From assembly GCA_035486135.1 (NCBI GenBank), contig DATHNI010000015.1, forward strand, positions 25,775-89,774: a stretch of 64,000 nt of DNA, in the 5' to 3' direction. The first letter of the stretch is position 1, and every line of letters starts with the position of its first letter. Under the pieces are notes generated by a model that was not told the origin of the DNA, did no database searches, and worked only from the letters and a program-made list of their open reading frames with translations. Of this stretch, positions 24,917-34,204 are shown in pieces. The position numbers were made by a program, and so were the translations under genes. The stretch is from JASHVB01 sp035486135 (GTDB lineage: Bacteria > Pseudomonadota > Alphaproteobacteria > Acetobacterales > Acetobacteraceae).

Positions 24917-26863
24917 ATGCCGTTGACCTTCACCGTCCTCCGCTGTCCTGATTCCGTTCCACCGGAAACCCGCACGGTGTCCGGCGGCGAATTCACCGTC
25001 GGCCGCGGCCCCGGTGTCGACTGGGTTCTCCCCGACCCGGAGCGACTGCTCTCCAAGCGCCATTTCGCCGTCGCCTATCGCGGCGGCGCCTGGCAGATCG
25101 CCGACACCTCCACCAACGGCACCACGCTGAACCGCGACCCCGCGCCGATCGGCCAGGCCGAGGTGCGCATGCTGCGCGACGGCGACCGGCTGACGCTCGG
25201 CAGCTACGAAATCGAAGTGCGGGAGTCCGAGGATGCCATGCCGCAAGCCGGCATGGGGGGCGGGGGGTTCGGCGTGCAGCCGCCGGCGCGCGGCACCAGC
25301 CCGTTCGCCGACCCGTTCGGGATGGATCCGCTCGCGCCGCCGCCGCCGCCACGCCACGCGTTCGACGAGGCGCCGCATCCGGGCTTCGGCATTGCCACCG
25401 GGGCGCAACTGCCCAGCGACTTCGATCCGCTGGCACCTGAACCGGGCGAGTCACCGTTCCTCGGCCCGACCCGGTCCGACCATTCTTCGGCACTGGAGGA
25501 TGCATTCCGGCCGCCCGCGACAACCGGCCATATGCCGCTGCACACCGGCGGGACGCTGCCGGGCGACGACCTGTTGCCGGACGATTGGGACAAGGATCTG
25601 CTGGAGGGCATCAATCAGCAGTCCGCCCCACCGCCGGTCGCTGCGCCCGCACCGCGCCCCGTGGCGCCGCCGCCACGGCAGCCAGCCGCGCAGTCCTTCG
25701 CGCCACCAATGGCGCAGCCCGTTCCGCAGCCTATGGCGCAACCCGCCGCGCAACCGATAGCGCAGCCCGCCGTGCAGCCGATGGCGCAGCCGATCCAACA
25801 GGCTATGGCGCAGCCCTTCGCGCAGCCGGTCGCACAGCCCGTGGTGCAGCCAATCGCACAGCCGGTGGTGCAGCCGATCGCACAGCCGGTGGTCCAGCCC
25901 ATGCCGCAACCGGTGGCGCAGCCGGTGACACAACCGGCCGGGCAACCTGCTGCCCAACTGTTCGGGCAACCCGCTGCCCAACCGTTCGGGCAGCCGGCTG
26001 ACCTGGACCCGTTCGCCGAGCCTGAACCGGCACCGGCAGTCCGGTCGCGCGCCGCCGAACCTCCCGCCGCCGCGCCGGCCGCTTCGCATGTGCCATCGCC
26101 GTTCGACGAGCCGTTCGACCTCGAGCCCGTGGCACCACCGGTGGCGAGCCCATTCACCGCTGCGCGGGCACCCGCACAGGCAGCGCCGGCTCAGCCTGCC
26201 GCGGTTCCCGTGGCGGCCCGGCCGGCTGCCGCGGCTGCTACCCCTGCTCCCGCGCCCGCGCCTGTCTCTGCTGACAACGGTGCCTTGCTCAGTGCCTTCC
26301 TGGACGGCGTCGGAATGGCCGACGTGCATCCGAAGGATCCGGCCGCGATGATGCGCTCACTGGGCGAAGCGTTCCGCACCCTGGTGTCCGGCCTGCGCTC
26401 GGTGCTGATCGCCCGCGCATCGATCAAGAGCGAGTTCCGCATCGAACAAACGATGATCCGCGCCCGCGGCAACAATCCATTGAAATTCTCCGCCGGTGAC
26501 GACGACGCACTTGCCGCGCTGCTGGGCACCGGACGGCGCACCGACATGACGGCGGCCGCTGCCGTGGCAGACGCACTGAAGGACATCAGGCTGCATGAGC
26601 TGGCCTCGATGGCCGCGATGCAGTCGGCGGTGCGCACCCTGCTGGATGGGCTCGATCCGGCGAAGCTGCGCGCCCAGGCCGACCAGGCCGGCGGAATGTC
26701 GGTGCTGCCCGCGCAGAAGAAGGCGCGCGCCTGGGATACCTTCGAGGCGTTGCACACCCGAACCGTGCAGGCGCTGGCCGATGATTTCGACAGCGTGTTT
26801 GGCAAGGCCTTCGCACGCGCCTATGAGCAGGCGCTGGACGAGGTATCGGCGAGGGAACGATGA
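24917..26863 (+). CDS. tagH: T6SS-associated FHA-domain protein TagH
   Basis: A 648-residue protein with three parts. Residues about 10-95 are a forkhead-associated domain (FTVGRGPGVDW, LLSKRHFAV, STNGTTLN), which binds phosphothreonine. Residues about 100-460 are a low-complexity linker; about 258-358 are an almost uninterrupted run of short QPxAQP-type repeats. Residues about 455-645 are the conserved TagH C-terminal domain (LLSAFLDGVGM, IRARGNNPLKFS, DTFEALHTRTVQALADDF). In other T6SSs it scaffolds phosphorylation-dependent assembly with the PpkA kinase and PppA. Here pppA is present but no kinase gene is. It overlaps tssJ by four bases. Confidence 0.9.
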   Translation: MPLTFTVLRCPDSVPPETRTVSGGEFTVGRGPGVDWVLPDPERLLSKRHFAVAYRGGAWQIADTSTNGTTLNRDPAPIGQAEVRMLRDGDRLTLGSYEIEVRESEDAMPQAGMGGGGFGVQPPARGTSPFADPFGMDPLAPPPPPRHAFDEAPHPGFGIATGAQLPSDFDPLAPEPGESPFLGPTRSDHSSALEDAFRPPATTGHMPLHTGGTLPGDDLLPDDWDKDLLEGINQQSAPPPVAAPAPRPVAPPPRQPAAQSFAPPMAQPVPQPMAQPAAQPIAQPAVQPMAQPIQQAMAQPFAQPVAQPVVQPIAQPVVQPIAQPVVQPMPQPVAQPVTQPAGQPAAQLFGQPAAQPFGQPADLDPFAEPEPAPAVRSRAAEPPAAAPAASHVPSPFDEPFDLEPVAPPVASPFTAARAPAQAAPAQPAAVPVAARPAAAAATPAPAPAPVSADNGALLSAFLDGVGMADVHPKDPAAMMRSLGEAFRTLVSGLRSVLIARASIKSEFRIEQTMIRARGNNPLKFSAGDDDALAALLGTGRRTDMTAAAAVADALKDIRLHELASMAAMQSAVRTLLDGLDPAKLRAQADQAGGMSVLPAQKKARAWDTFEALHTRTVQALADDFDSVFGKAFARAYEQALDEVSARER

Positions 26864-27354
26864 CAAACGGGCGACGCGAATTCCTGCTGCTGGCGGCAAT
26901 GGTGCTGCCCGCGGGGCTCTTGCTGACGCGCTGCGGTGCTCCCCCACCCAAGCCACCGCCGGTCCTGACGTTGACCATGGTTGGCGGCGCCGACGAGAAT
27001 CCCGATCCCGGCGGCACCGCGGCCCCGGTCGCGGTGAAGGTGTATCAGCTCTCCACCACCGCCAAATTCTCCAGCAGCGACTGGACGGCGTTGACCGAGC
27101 AGGAGGCGCAGACGCTAGGCCAGGATGAGGCCGCGCCGTCGCAGCAATTCGTCGTGGCGCCTGGCGAAACGCAGGCCCAGACAATCAATCTGAAGCCCGG
27201 CGTATCGAATATCGGTATCGTCGCGCTGTACCGCGACATCGACCACGCGCAGTGGCGCGCGATGGCGCCGGCGGCCGATAGCGGGCCGACCAAGCTCACG
27301 CTGACCATTGGCAAGCTGGCGATAACGCTGGAACCGACGAAGCCGGCAAAGTAA
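26860..27354 (+). CDS. tssJ: T6SS outer-membrane lipoprotein TssJ (atypical lipobox)
   Basis: A 164-residue transthyretin-like protein that holds TssM at the outer membrane. Family segments TMVGGADENPDPGG, APVAVKVYQLSTT and FVVAPGETQAQTINL are visible. The export signal is unusual: RREFLLLAA resembles a twin-arginine motif, and the only cysteine in place is in LLLTRCG, with arginine just before it, where lipoboxes normally have a small residue. The start ATG overlaps the tagH stop (ATGA). Confidence 0.88.
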   Translation: MTNGRREFLLLAAMVLPAGLLLTRCGAPPPKPPPVLTLTMVGGADENPDPGGTAAPVAVKVYQLSTTAKFSSSDWTALTEQEAQTLGQDEAAPSQQFVVAPGETQAQTINLKPGVSNIGIVALYRDIDHAQWRAMAPAADSGPTKLTLTIGKLAITLEPTKPAK

Positions 27355-27413
27355 CCAGTGCATCTATCGTGCGCTTGCGCGATGATGCACCGAGCCGGGG
27401 GGGATTATAGACG

Positions 27414-28736
27414 ATGAGCTGGACCAATCGCGTGGTCTGGCAGGAAGGCATGTTCCTGCGCACGCAGCATTTCCAGCAGCAGGATCGCTGGATGGAACAG
27501 CTTGTGCGCGCGCGCGTGCAGGCGCTGCGACCGCATCCGTGGGGCCTGGTCGAGTACTCGCTCGACCGGGATTTGCTGACGACCGGTCGTTTCGCCGTCG
27601 CGTCCGCGGCCGGCGTGTTCGAGGACGGAACACCGTTCGTCATTCCGGGCGAAGCCAGTCACCCAACGCCGCTCGACGTGCCGGACAGCGCGCGCAACGT
27701 ACTGGTGTATCTCGCGCTGCCGACGCGCCAGCCCGGCGCGGTGGAAGTGGCCGATAGCGCAACGGAAGGCCGTTACACCGCCAATCCGTTCGAGGCGTAC
27801 GATACGCATTCCGCCTCCCCCACCCCGGCCGAATTGCAGGTTGGCCGCCTGAAAATGCGTTACTTGCTCGAAACCGAGGAGCGCGCCGGCTATCTCTGCC
27901 TGGCCCTCGCGCGCATCACCGAGATCACCGCCGACAAGCGTGTCGTGTTGGACGAGCGCTGGATGCCGCCGGCGCTGGTATGTTCTGCCGTCACACCGTT
28001 GTCCGGGCTGGTCGCCGAGCTGTCCGGCATGTTGAACCAGCGCGGTGAGGCGCTGGCCGCGCGCATGACCGCGCCCGGCCAGGCCGGCGTGGCGCAGGTC
28101 GCGGACTTCCTGCTGCTGCAATCGATCAACGGCTGGCAGAACGTGCTGGCGCATTGGGCGGACGCCGCCAACGTGCATCCGGAGTCGCTGTACACCGCGC
28201 TGGTGCAGATGGCCGGTGAGTTCGCCACCTTCCTCGACACGCGGCGCCCGACCTCGTACCCGGCCTATCGTCACGACGACCTGCAGCGCAGCTTCGCGCC
28301 GGTGGTGGCGGATCTGCGGCGCGCCTTGTCCGCGGTGCTGGAGGCGACGGCGATCTCGATCCCGCTGCGCGAGGCGCGGCATGGCGTGCGGGTCGGCCCG
28401 ATCACCGACCGCGGCGTGCTGCGCGCGGCGAATTTCGTGCTGACCGTGCAGTGCGACGTCCCGGCAGAGACGCTGCGGCGGGTGTTCCCGGCGCAGGTGA
28501 AGATCGGCGCGGTGGAGAACATCCGCGAGCTGGTCAACGTGGCGCTGCCCGGCATCGCGGTGCGGCCGCTGCCGGTCGCGCCGCGGCAACTGCCGTTCTA
28601 CGCGGGTGCGACGTATTTCGAGCTGGATCGCGGCAGCCCGCATTGGCAGCAGATGCAGAACTCCGGCGGGTTCGCAATCCACGTGTCGGGCGATTTCCCC
28701 AATCTGCGGCTCGAACTGTGGGCGATCCGGGGATGA
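27414..28736 (+). CDS. tssK: T6SS baseplate protein TssK
   Basis: A 440-residue baseplate component that links the TssEFG wedge to the membrane complex. The start WTNRVVWQEGMFLRTQHFQQQDR and the C-terminal YAGATYFELDRGSPHWQQ are highly characteristic of the family. Full length, no abnormality. It lies 59 bp after tssJ with a G-rich stretch before the ATG as likely ribosome-binding site. Confidence 0.95.
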   Translation: MSWTNRVVWQEGMFLRTQHFQQQDRWMEQLVRARVQALRPHPWGLVEYSLDRDLLTTGRFAVASAAGVFEDGTPFVIPGEASHPTPLDVPDSARNVLVYLALPTRQPGAVEVADSATEGRYTANPFEAYDTHSASPTPAELQVGRLKMRYLLETEERAGYLCLALARITEITADKRVVLDERWMPPALVCSAVTPLSGLVAELSGMLNQRGEALAARMTAPGQAGVAQVADFLLLQSINGWQNVLAHWADAANVHPESLYTALVQMAGEFATFLDTRRPTSYPAYRHDDLQRSFAPVVADLRRALSAVLEATAISIPLREARHGVRVGPITDRGVLRAANFVLTVQCDVPAETLRRVFPAQVKIGAVENIRELVNVALPGIAVRPLPVAPRQLPFYAGATYFELDRGSPHWQQMQNSGGFAIHVSGDFPNLRLELWAIRG

Positions 28737-28789
28737 GCGCGCAATTAAGACCCTCAACCGAATCAGCTGCAGTTGCGTCCTACTCCCCT

Positions 28790-28881
28790 GTGTCATGGCC
28801 GGCGAAGGCCGGCCACCCACGACTTTGCTGTGTGGCACGATGGAAAAGACGTGGGTGGCCGGCCTTCGCCGGCCATGACAC
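28790..28881. repeat. Palindromic intergenic repeat, family A (copy 4), between tssK and tssL
   Basis: Ends GTGTCATGGCC and GGCCATGACAC; the arms are GCCGGCC-rich and the CCCACGACTT core is intact. It fills most of the 213-bp tssK-tssL gap. Confidence 0.9.
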
Positions 28882-28949
28882 GGAATTTCGTCGCGTGGCA
28901 GTCGAGGCACTTATTTGCCCGCAGGTACTTAGTTCGTGAGGACCATCGC

Positions 28950-30332
28950 ATGAGCGACGACCCCTTCTCCGAACCCGACGATTCCGAGCGCACGGTCATC
29001 CGGCCGGTGCCTGGCGGACGGCGACCGGCAGCGACTCCGGCACCGCAGCCCGCGGCACCCTCGCCGTTCGCGTCGCGGCCGGCGGCACCGCCGGTGCAGC
29101 CCATGGCACCCATGACCGCCGCCGCACCGATGGCGGCGGAGGGGGCGGAGACCATCAGCTTCGGTCTCAACCCGCTAGTCTCCGCCGCGGCGCCACTGCT
29201 GCAATTGCTTGGCCGGCTGCGCACCACCTACTCGCAGCCGAACGTGGACGATCTGCGCGAGCGCACCATCGCGCAGGTTCGCACCTTCGAGAGGCAGGCT
29301 CGCGACACCGGCGTGCCGCTGGAGCAATTGCGCCCGGCACATTACGCGCTGTGCGCAAGCATCGACGACGTGGTGCTGAACACGCCCTGGGGCAGCAGCG
29401 GAAGCTGGGGCGCGCGCTCGCTGGTTTCCAGCTTCCACCAGGAGGTGCGCTCCGGCGAGCGCTTCTTCCAACTGCTGAACCAGATGAAGGAGAATCCGGG
29501 CAACTTCCTGCCGGTGCTGGAGCTGATGTACATGTGCATCAGCCTCGGCTTCCAGGGGCAGTACCGGCTGTCGCCGCGTGGCCCCGGCGAGCTGGAGCGG
29601 CTGCGCGAGGACCTCTACACGATCATCGTTCGCCAGCGGCAGGCGCTGGAGCCGGCGCTGTCGCCGCACTGGCAGGGCGTCAACGCTCCCTACAAGCCAG
29701 CGCGCGCCGTGGTGCCGAGCTGGGTGATGGGTGCCGCCGCGCTGGTCATTGTCGGCGGGTTGTTCATCTGGTTCTCGACGGGGCTGAATGCCGCGTCCGA
29801 CGACACGTTCGGTCACATGATTTCGGCGCCGCTGTCGCACATGCCGAACATCCAGCGCGCCGCCCCGGTGCGGCCGCCGCCACCGCCGCCGGTGGTGCAA
29901 CCGGAGCCGCTGTATGTGTTCCTCAAGCCGGAGATCGACCAGGGGCTGGTTACCGTGCTCGGCGATCATTCGATGCCGATCGTGCGCATCCACAACACCG
30001 GCCTGTTCCCCTCGGGGAGCGCCACCGTCTCGCCGAACTACATCCACCTGCTGCAACGCATCGGCGAGGCGCTGAAGGCGGAAAAAGGCCCGGTCGAGGT
30101 GGTCGGCTACACCGACAACCAGCCGATCCATACCGTGCAGTTCCCGTCCAACTTCCAATTGTCCAAGGCGCGGGCCGAGGCGGCACGCGACATCATCGTG
30201 CGCGCGCTTGGCGATCCCGGCCGGGTCAGCGCGGAGGGACGGGCCGACGCCGATCCGCTCCAGCCGAACACCACGCCGGAGGGACGCGAGCAAAACCGCC
30301 GGATCGAAGTGACGCTGCGGAGGCAGGGATGA
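28950..30332 (+). CDS. tssL: T6SS inner-membrane protein TssL (DotU/IcmH) with C-terminal OmpA domain
   Basis: A 460-residue extended TssL. The first 65 residues are a Pro/Ala-rich cytosolic tail. Residues about 67-250 are the DotU domain (NPLVSAAAPLLQLLGRLRTT, ALCASIDDVVLNTPWG, FFQLLNQMKENP). A single transmembrane segment follows at about 256-280. After a proline-rich spacer, residues about 330-460 form an OmpA/MotB-like peptidoglycan-binding domain (VVGYTDNQPIHT, NRRIEVTLR). GAGGA seven bases before the ATG fixes the start. It anchors TssM and the baseplate to the envelope. Confidence 0.95.
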   Translation: MSDDPFSEPDDSERTVIRPVPGGRRPAATPAPQPAAPSPFASRPAAPPVQPMAPMTAAAPMAAEGAETISFGLNPLVSAAAPLLQLLGRLRTTYSQPNVDDLRERTIAQVRTFERQARDTGVPLEQLRPAHYALCASIDDVVLNTPWGSSGSWGARSLVSSFHQEVRSGERFFQLLNQMKENPGNFLPVLELMYMCISLGFQGQYRLSPRGPGELERLREDLYTIIVRQRQALEPALSPHWQGVNAPYKPARAVVPSWVMGAAALVIVGGLFIWFSTGLNAASDDTFGHMISAPLSHMPNIQRAAPVRPPPPPPVVQPEPLYVFLKPEIDQGLVTVLGDHSMPIVRIHNTGLFPSGSATVSPNYIHLLQRIGEALKAEKGPVEVVGYTDNQPIHTVQFPSNFQLSKARAEAARDIIVRALGDPGRVSAEGRADADPLQPNTTPEGREQNRRIEVTLRRQG

Positions 30333-30367
30333 TGAACGTGTCAGCCGCGGGAGAAGGTGAAGGAAGA

Positions 30368-30550
30368 AACCTCTCCCGCTTCGCGGGAGAAGTCGAGGTG
30401 CGAAGCACCGAGGGTGAGGGTGCCGCCAACCGCACGGTCTACCTCCGTGCCAGCAGCACCTTGCGTTTCGCACCTAACAGCACCGTGCGGTTCGCGGCAC
30501 CCTCACCCGGCGCTGCGCGCCGACCTCTCCCACTGCGTGGGAGAGGTTAA
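30368..30550. repeat. Family C repeat between tssL and tssM, containing the tssM ribosome-binding site
   Basis: A 183-bp block beginning AACCTCTCCC and ending GGGAGAGGTT, with several inner inverted segments. At its right end a perfect local hairpin (ACCTCTCCCAC 30523-30533, loop TGC, GTGGGAGAGGT 30537-30547) includes GGAGAGG, the only plausible ribosome-binding site for the tssM ATG at 30556. Confidence 0.8.
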
Positions 30551-30555
30551 TTACC

Positions 30556-33500
30556 ATGCGCTTCTTTGTCTCCCGCTGGTTCCTGAGCTTCATCGGCGTC
30601 GTCCTTCTGTCGCTGCTGGTGTGGTGGTTCGGACCGTTCCTGTCGTTCCTCGAATCCTGGATCACCCGCGCCATCGTCATCGCGGTGATGGTGCTGATCT
30701 GGGCCGTGGTGAATTTCCTGCTCGACCGGCGCCGCAAGAAGAACGACGCCGCGCTGGTGGAAGGCATCGCCGCCGGCCCCAAGGAGGATCCGACCGCCGC
30801 CGCCTCCGCCGAGGAAGTGGCGGCGATGCGCGAGAAGCTCACCACCGCGCTGAACCTGCTGAAGAAAGCCTCCGGCGCCCGCGGCTATCTGTACGAACAG
30901 CCGTGGTACGCCATCATCGGTCCACCCGGCGCCGGCAAGACGACCGCCCTGCTGAATGCCGGCCTGAAATTCCCGCTCGCCGCCGAAATGGGCCAGAGCG
31001 CGGTGGCCGGCGTCGGCGGCACCCGCATGTGCGACTGGTGGTTCACCGAGGATGCGGTGCTGATCGACACCGCCGGCCGCTACACCACGCAGGACTCCGA
31101 CGCCGCGGTGGACAAAGCCGGGTGGGACGCCTTCCTCAACCTGCTGAAGCGCACCCGCGCGCGCCAGCCGCTGAACGGCGTCATGGTCGCCATCGCGCTG
31201 TCCGACATCGCCGCCGCGCCGCAACATGAACGCCTTGCCCACGCCCGCGCCATCCGCCGCCGGGTGAAGGAACTGTCCGACCAGCTCGGCGTGAAGGTGC
31301 CGGTCTATGCGCTGTTCACCAAGGCCGACCTCGTCTCCGGCTTCATGGAGTTCTACGACGACCTGGATCGCGAGAAGCGCGGCCAAGTCTGGGGCATGAC
31401 CTTCCCGCTGAACAAGTCGGAGGGCGGCACCGCCGGCGCCTTCAACACCGAATTCGCCCTGCTGGTGCAACGCCTGAACGAGCGCTTGCTCGACCGTCTT
31501 CAGGCCGAGCGCAGCCCCGACAAGCGCACCGCCATCGCCGGCTTCCCGGCCCAGGTCGCCAGCCTCCAGGCGCCGCTGGCAGAATTCGTCGGCGAAGCAT
31601 TCGGCGGCTCGCGGCTCGATCCGGCACCGTTCCTGCGCGGTGTCTATCTGACGTCCGGCACCCAGGAAGGTTCGCCGATCGACCGGCTGACCGGCGCGAT
31701 GGCGCGCAGCTTCGGCATCGACGCCCAGCGGGCGCCGACACTGCGACCGGAGGCGGGACGCAGCTACTTCCTGACGCGGCTGCTGAAGGATGTGGTGTTC
31801 GGCGAGGCAACCCTGGTCTCGCGCGACCCGGGCGCGGTGAAGCGCAACCGGCTGGCCTATATCGGCGTGGCCGCGATCGCGGCGCTGGTTGCGGTGCTGG
31901 GCGCCGGCGCGCTGATCCAGACCCGATCGGTGAACAGCACCGCGGTCGCGCAGTCCGACACTGCACTCGCCGCTTACACGGCGGCAGCGAAGGCACTGCC
32001 GCTCGATCCGGTGGCCGAAGCCAACCTGCCGGCCGTCGCACCCGTGCTGGACATGGCGCGGGCGCTGCCGTTCGGCGTCGATGCCGGACCGACGCCGTGG
32101 CAGTTCTTCCCCGGGCTCGACCAGACCGGCAAGCTTGGCGAGGGCGCGAAGCAGGTTTACGCCCACGCGCTCGATAATATCCTGTTCCCGCGGCTGATCT
32201 TCCGGCTGGAAGGCCAGATGCGGCAGAACTTCAACAACCCCGCCTTCCTGTATCAGGCGACCAAGGTCTACCTGATGCTCGGCTCGCTGGGGCCGCTGGA
32301 CCGCAACGCGGTCAAGGCGTGGATGCACTTCGATTGGCAGGCCGCCTACCCTGGCCCCGCCGCCCAGCCGATCCGTGACTCGCTGGAAAAGCATCTGGCC
32401 GCCATGCTCGACCAGCCGTTGCCGCACGTGACGTTGGACGGCGCCCTGGTCGAGGACGCGCGGCGCACCTTCAGCCGGGTGACGCTGGCTGACCGGGTGT
32501 ATTCCGCGATCCAGAGTTCGCCCCAGGCGACGGCGCTGCCACCCTGGCGGCCGTCGGATCCGCTCGGCGCCACCGGTGTGGGCGTGTTCGTCCGCCGCTC
32601 CGGCGCGCCGATGACCGACGGCATTCCCGGGTTCTTCACGGTGGACGGGTTCTACCATGTCCTGCTGCCGCAACTGCCGACCGCAACCAGGCAGGTGGCC
32701 TCGGAAAGCTGGGTGCTGGGGAAGCAGTCGGAGGTCGATCCCAACAGCCCGCAGGTGCTCAACCTGCAAAACGACGTGGTGAAGCTTTACACCAACGACT
32801 ACGCCAAGCAGTGGGATGCGCTGCTGAACGATCTCGATGTCCAGCCGCTGACCAGCCTGCCGCAAGCGGTGCAAGCGCTGTACGTGCTGTCGTCGCCGCA
32901 ATCGCCGATGCGCGACCTGCTGGCGGGCATCACCCGCCAGCTCAAACTGACGCAGGCGCCGCCGCCGGCACCGGGTGTTGCGGGCCTGGCGGCGGGCGCG
33001 ACGCAGGCCGCCACGGCTGCCGCGTCGAGCGCGGCGAACAGTGCCGCAAGTTCGCTGCAGGGGCTGTTCGGCCAGACCAACGGACCAGCCCCGGAACCGC
33101 CCGGCAAGGCGATCGAGACCCGTTACGCCCCGCTGATCGCCTTCGTCGGCAGTGGCCCCGGTGCACCGATCGACGGCGCGCTGAAGCTGCTGAACGACCT
33201 GCAGCAGCAGCTCGCGCAGGTGGCGAATGCCGGACCGGGTGGAGCAGCCCCACCGCCGGCCGGCGGCGCCGACCCGGCGCAGTTGCTGCAGGCCGAGGCG
33301 GCGCGTGATCCGCAACCGGCGCAACGCTGGCTGGTGGCCCTGGCGTTCAGCGGCAATTCGCAACGCAGCGCCGGATCGAAGAAGGCCGCGGCGGCCGCGT
33401 TCAACGCGCCCGGCGGCCCGGCCTCACTGTGCAGCCAGGCCGTCAACGGGCGATATCCGTTCACGGCCAGCGCGCCGAATGGCATTCCGCTGGACGATTT

Positions 33501-34089
33501 CGGCCGGCTGTTCGGGCCGAACGGCATGATCAATCAGTTCTTCAATGCGCAGCTTCGGCCGTTCGTCGATACCTCCGGCTCGATCTGGAAGGCACAGCCG
33601 GTTGCGGGCGTGGCGCCGCCGGTCACCCCGGGCGACCTGGCGCAGTTCCAACGCGCGGCGGCCATCGGCGAGCTGTTCTTCGCCGGCGGCGGCGCCCAGC
33701 CGAGCGTGCGGTTCGACATCACGCCGGAGACGCTGGATGCCGGTGCCAAGCAGGTGACGCTGGAACTCGGCGGGCAGTCCATCACCTACGCGCACGGCCC
33801 GCAGCGGGCGATCTCGGTCGCCTGGCCGGGAGCGGCCGGCATGGACAGCGCCCGGCTGGTGTTCGATCCGCCCCCGTCGGGTGGGCCACCCGTGCTGTCG
33901 GCGACCGGGCCGTGGGCGTTGTTCCGGCTGTTCGACCAGGGCACGCTGCAACAGTCCAGCTCGTCCGAGCGCTACACGCTGACCTTCCATGTCGGCGACC
34001 GCTCGGCCAGCTTCGACATCCGCGCCGGGTCGGTGTTGAATCCGTTTGCCCCCGGCATGTTGCACGATTTCAAATGCCCCAATTTGTGA
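30556..34089 (+). CDS. tssM: T6SS inner-membrane protein TssM (IcmF family)
   Basis: A 1177-residue protein, normal for the family. Two transmembrane segments lie within the first 60 residues. The cytosolic NTPase domain has an intact P-loop GPPGAGKTT near residue 122 and DTAGRYTTQD as Walker B region. A third membrane segment is at about 433-454, followed by a large periplasmic domain that contacts TssJ. The periplasmic part has an Ala/Ser-rich stretch near residues 810-840. The ATG is preceded by a ribosome-binding site supplied by a family C repeat. Confidence 0.95.
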   Translation: MRFFVSRWFLSFIGVVLLSLLVWWFGPFLSFLESWITRAIVIAVMVLIWAVVNFLLDRRRKKNDAALVEGIAAGPKEDPTAAASAEEVAAMREKLTTALNLLKKASGARGYLYEQPWYAIIGPPGAGKTTALLNAGLKFPLAAEMGQSAVAGVGGTRMCDWWFTEDAVLIDTAGRYTTQDSDAAVDKAGWDAFLNLLKRTRARQPLNGVMVAIALSDIAAAPQHERLAHARAIRRRVKELSDQLGVKVPVYALFTKADLVSGFMEFYDDLDREKRGQVWGMTFPLNKSEGGTAGAFNTEFALLVQRLNERLLDRLQAERSPDKRTAIAGFPAQVASLQAPLAEFVGEAFGGSRLDPAPFLRGVYLTSGTQEGSPIDRLTGAMARSFGIDAQRAPTLRPEAGRSYFLTRLLKDVVFGEATLVSRDPGAVKRNRLAYIGVAAIAALVAVLGAGALIQTRSVNSTAVAQSDTALAAYTAAAKALPLDPVAEANLPAVAPVLDMARALPFGVDAGPTPWQFFPGLDQTGKLGEGAKQVYAHALDNILFPRLIFRLEGQMRQNFNNPAFLYQATKVYLMLGSLGPLDRNAVKAWMHFDWQAAYPGPAAQPIRDSLEKHLAAMLDQPLPHVTLDGALVEDARRTFSRVTLADRVYSAIQSSPQATALPPWRPSDPLGATGVGVFVRRSGAPMTDGIPGFFTVDGFYHVLLPQLPTATRQVASESWVLGKQSEVDPNSPQVLNLQNDVVKLYTNDYAKQWDALLNDLDVQPLTSLPQAVQALYVLSSPQSPMRDLLAGITRQLKLTQAPPPAPGVAGLAAGATQAATAAASSAANSAASSLQGLFGQTNGPAPEPPGKAIETRYAPLIAFVGSGPGAPIDGALKLLNDLQQQLAQVANAGPGGAAPPPAGGADPAQLLQAEAARDPQPAQRWLVALAFSGNSQRSAGSKKAAAAAFNAPGGPASLCSQAVNGRYPFTASAPNGIPLDDFGRLFGPNGMINQFFNAQLRPFVDTSGSIWKAQPVAGVAPPVTPGDLAQFQRAAAIGELFFAGGGAQPSVRFDITPETLDAGAKQVTLELGGQSITYAHGPQRAISVAWPGAAGMDSARLVFDPPPSGGPPVLSATGPWALFRLFDQGTLQQSSSSERYTLTFHVGDRSASFDIRAGSVLNPFAPGMLHDFKCPNL

Positions 34090-34105
34090 GGCACGCACAG
34101 CCTTT

Positions 34106-34200
34106 CCCCCTCCCGCGCTTGGCGGGAGGGGCCAGCGGAGGGTGCAGCGGGGCGCACGCATCCCCCTCCCCTAACCCCTCCCGCCAAGCGCGGGAGGGGG
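34106..34200. repeat. Family D palindrome between tssM and tagF, containing the tagF ribosome-binding site
   Basis: Left arm 34106-34131 and right arm 34175-34200 are exact reverse complements over 26 bases (CCCCCTCCCGCG... / ...CGCGGGAGGGGG). The right arm ends five bases before the tagF ATG, and its GGAGGGGG is the only ribosome-binding site available. Confidence 0.9.
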
Positions 34201-34204
34201 ACGA

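Noticed and set aside
25451..26329. Minus-strand frames with repetitive Arg/His or Gly/Cys sequence opposite tagH
   Set aside because: Produced by the QPxAQP DNA repeats read in other frames.
30547..33363. 938-codon minus-strand frame opposite tssM
   Set aside because: Shadow of TssM codon bias; no motifs.
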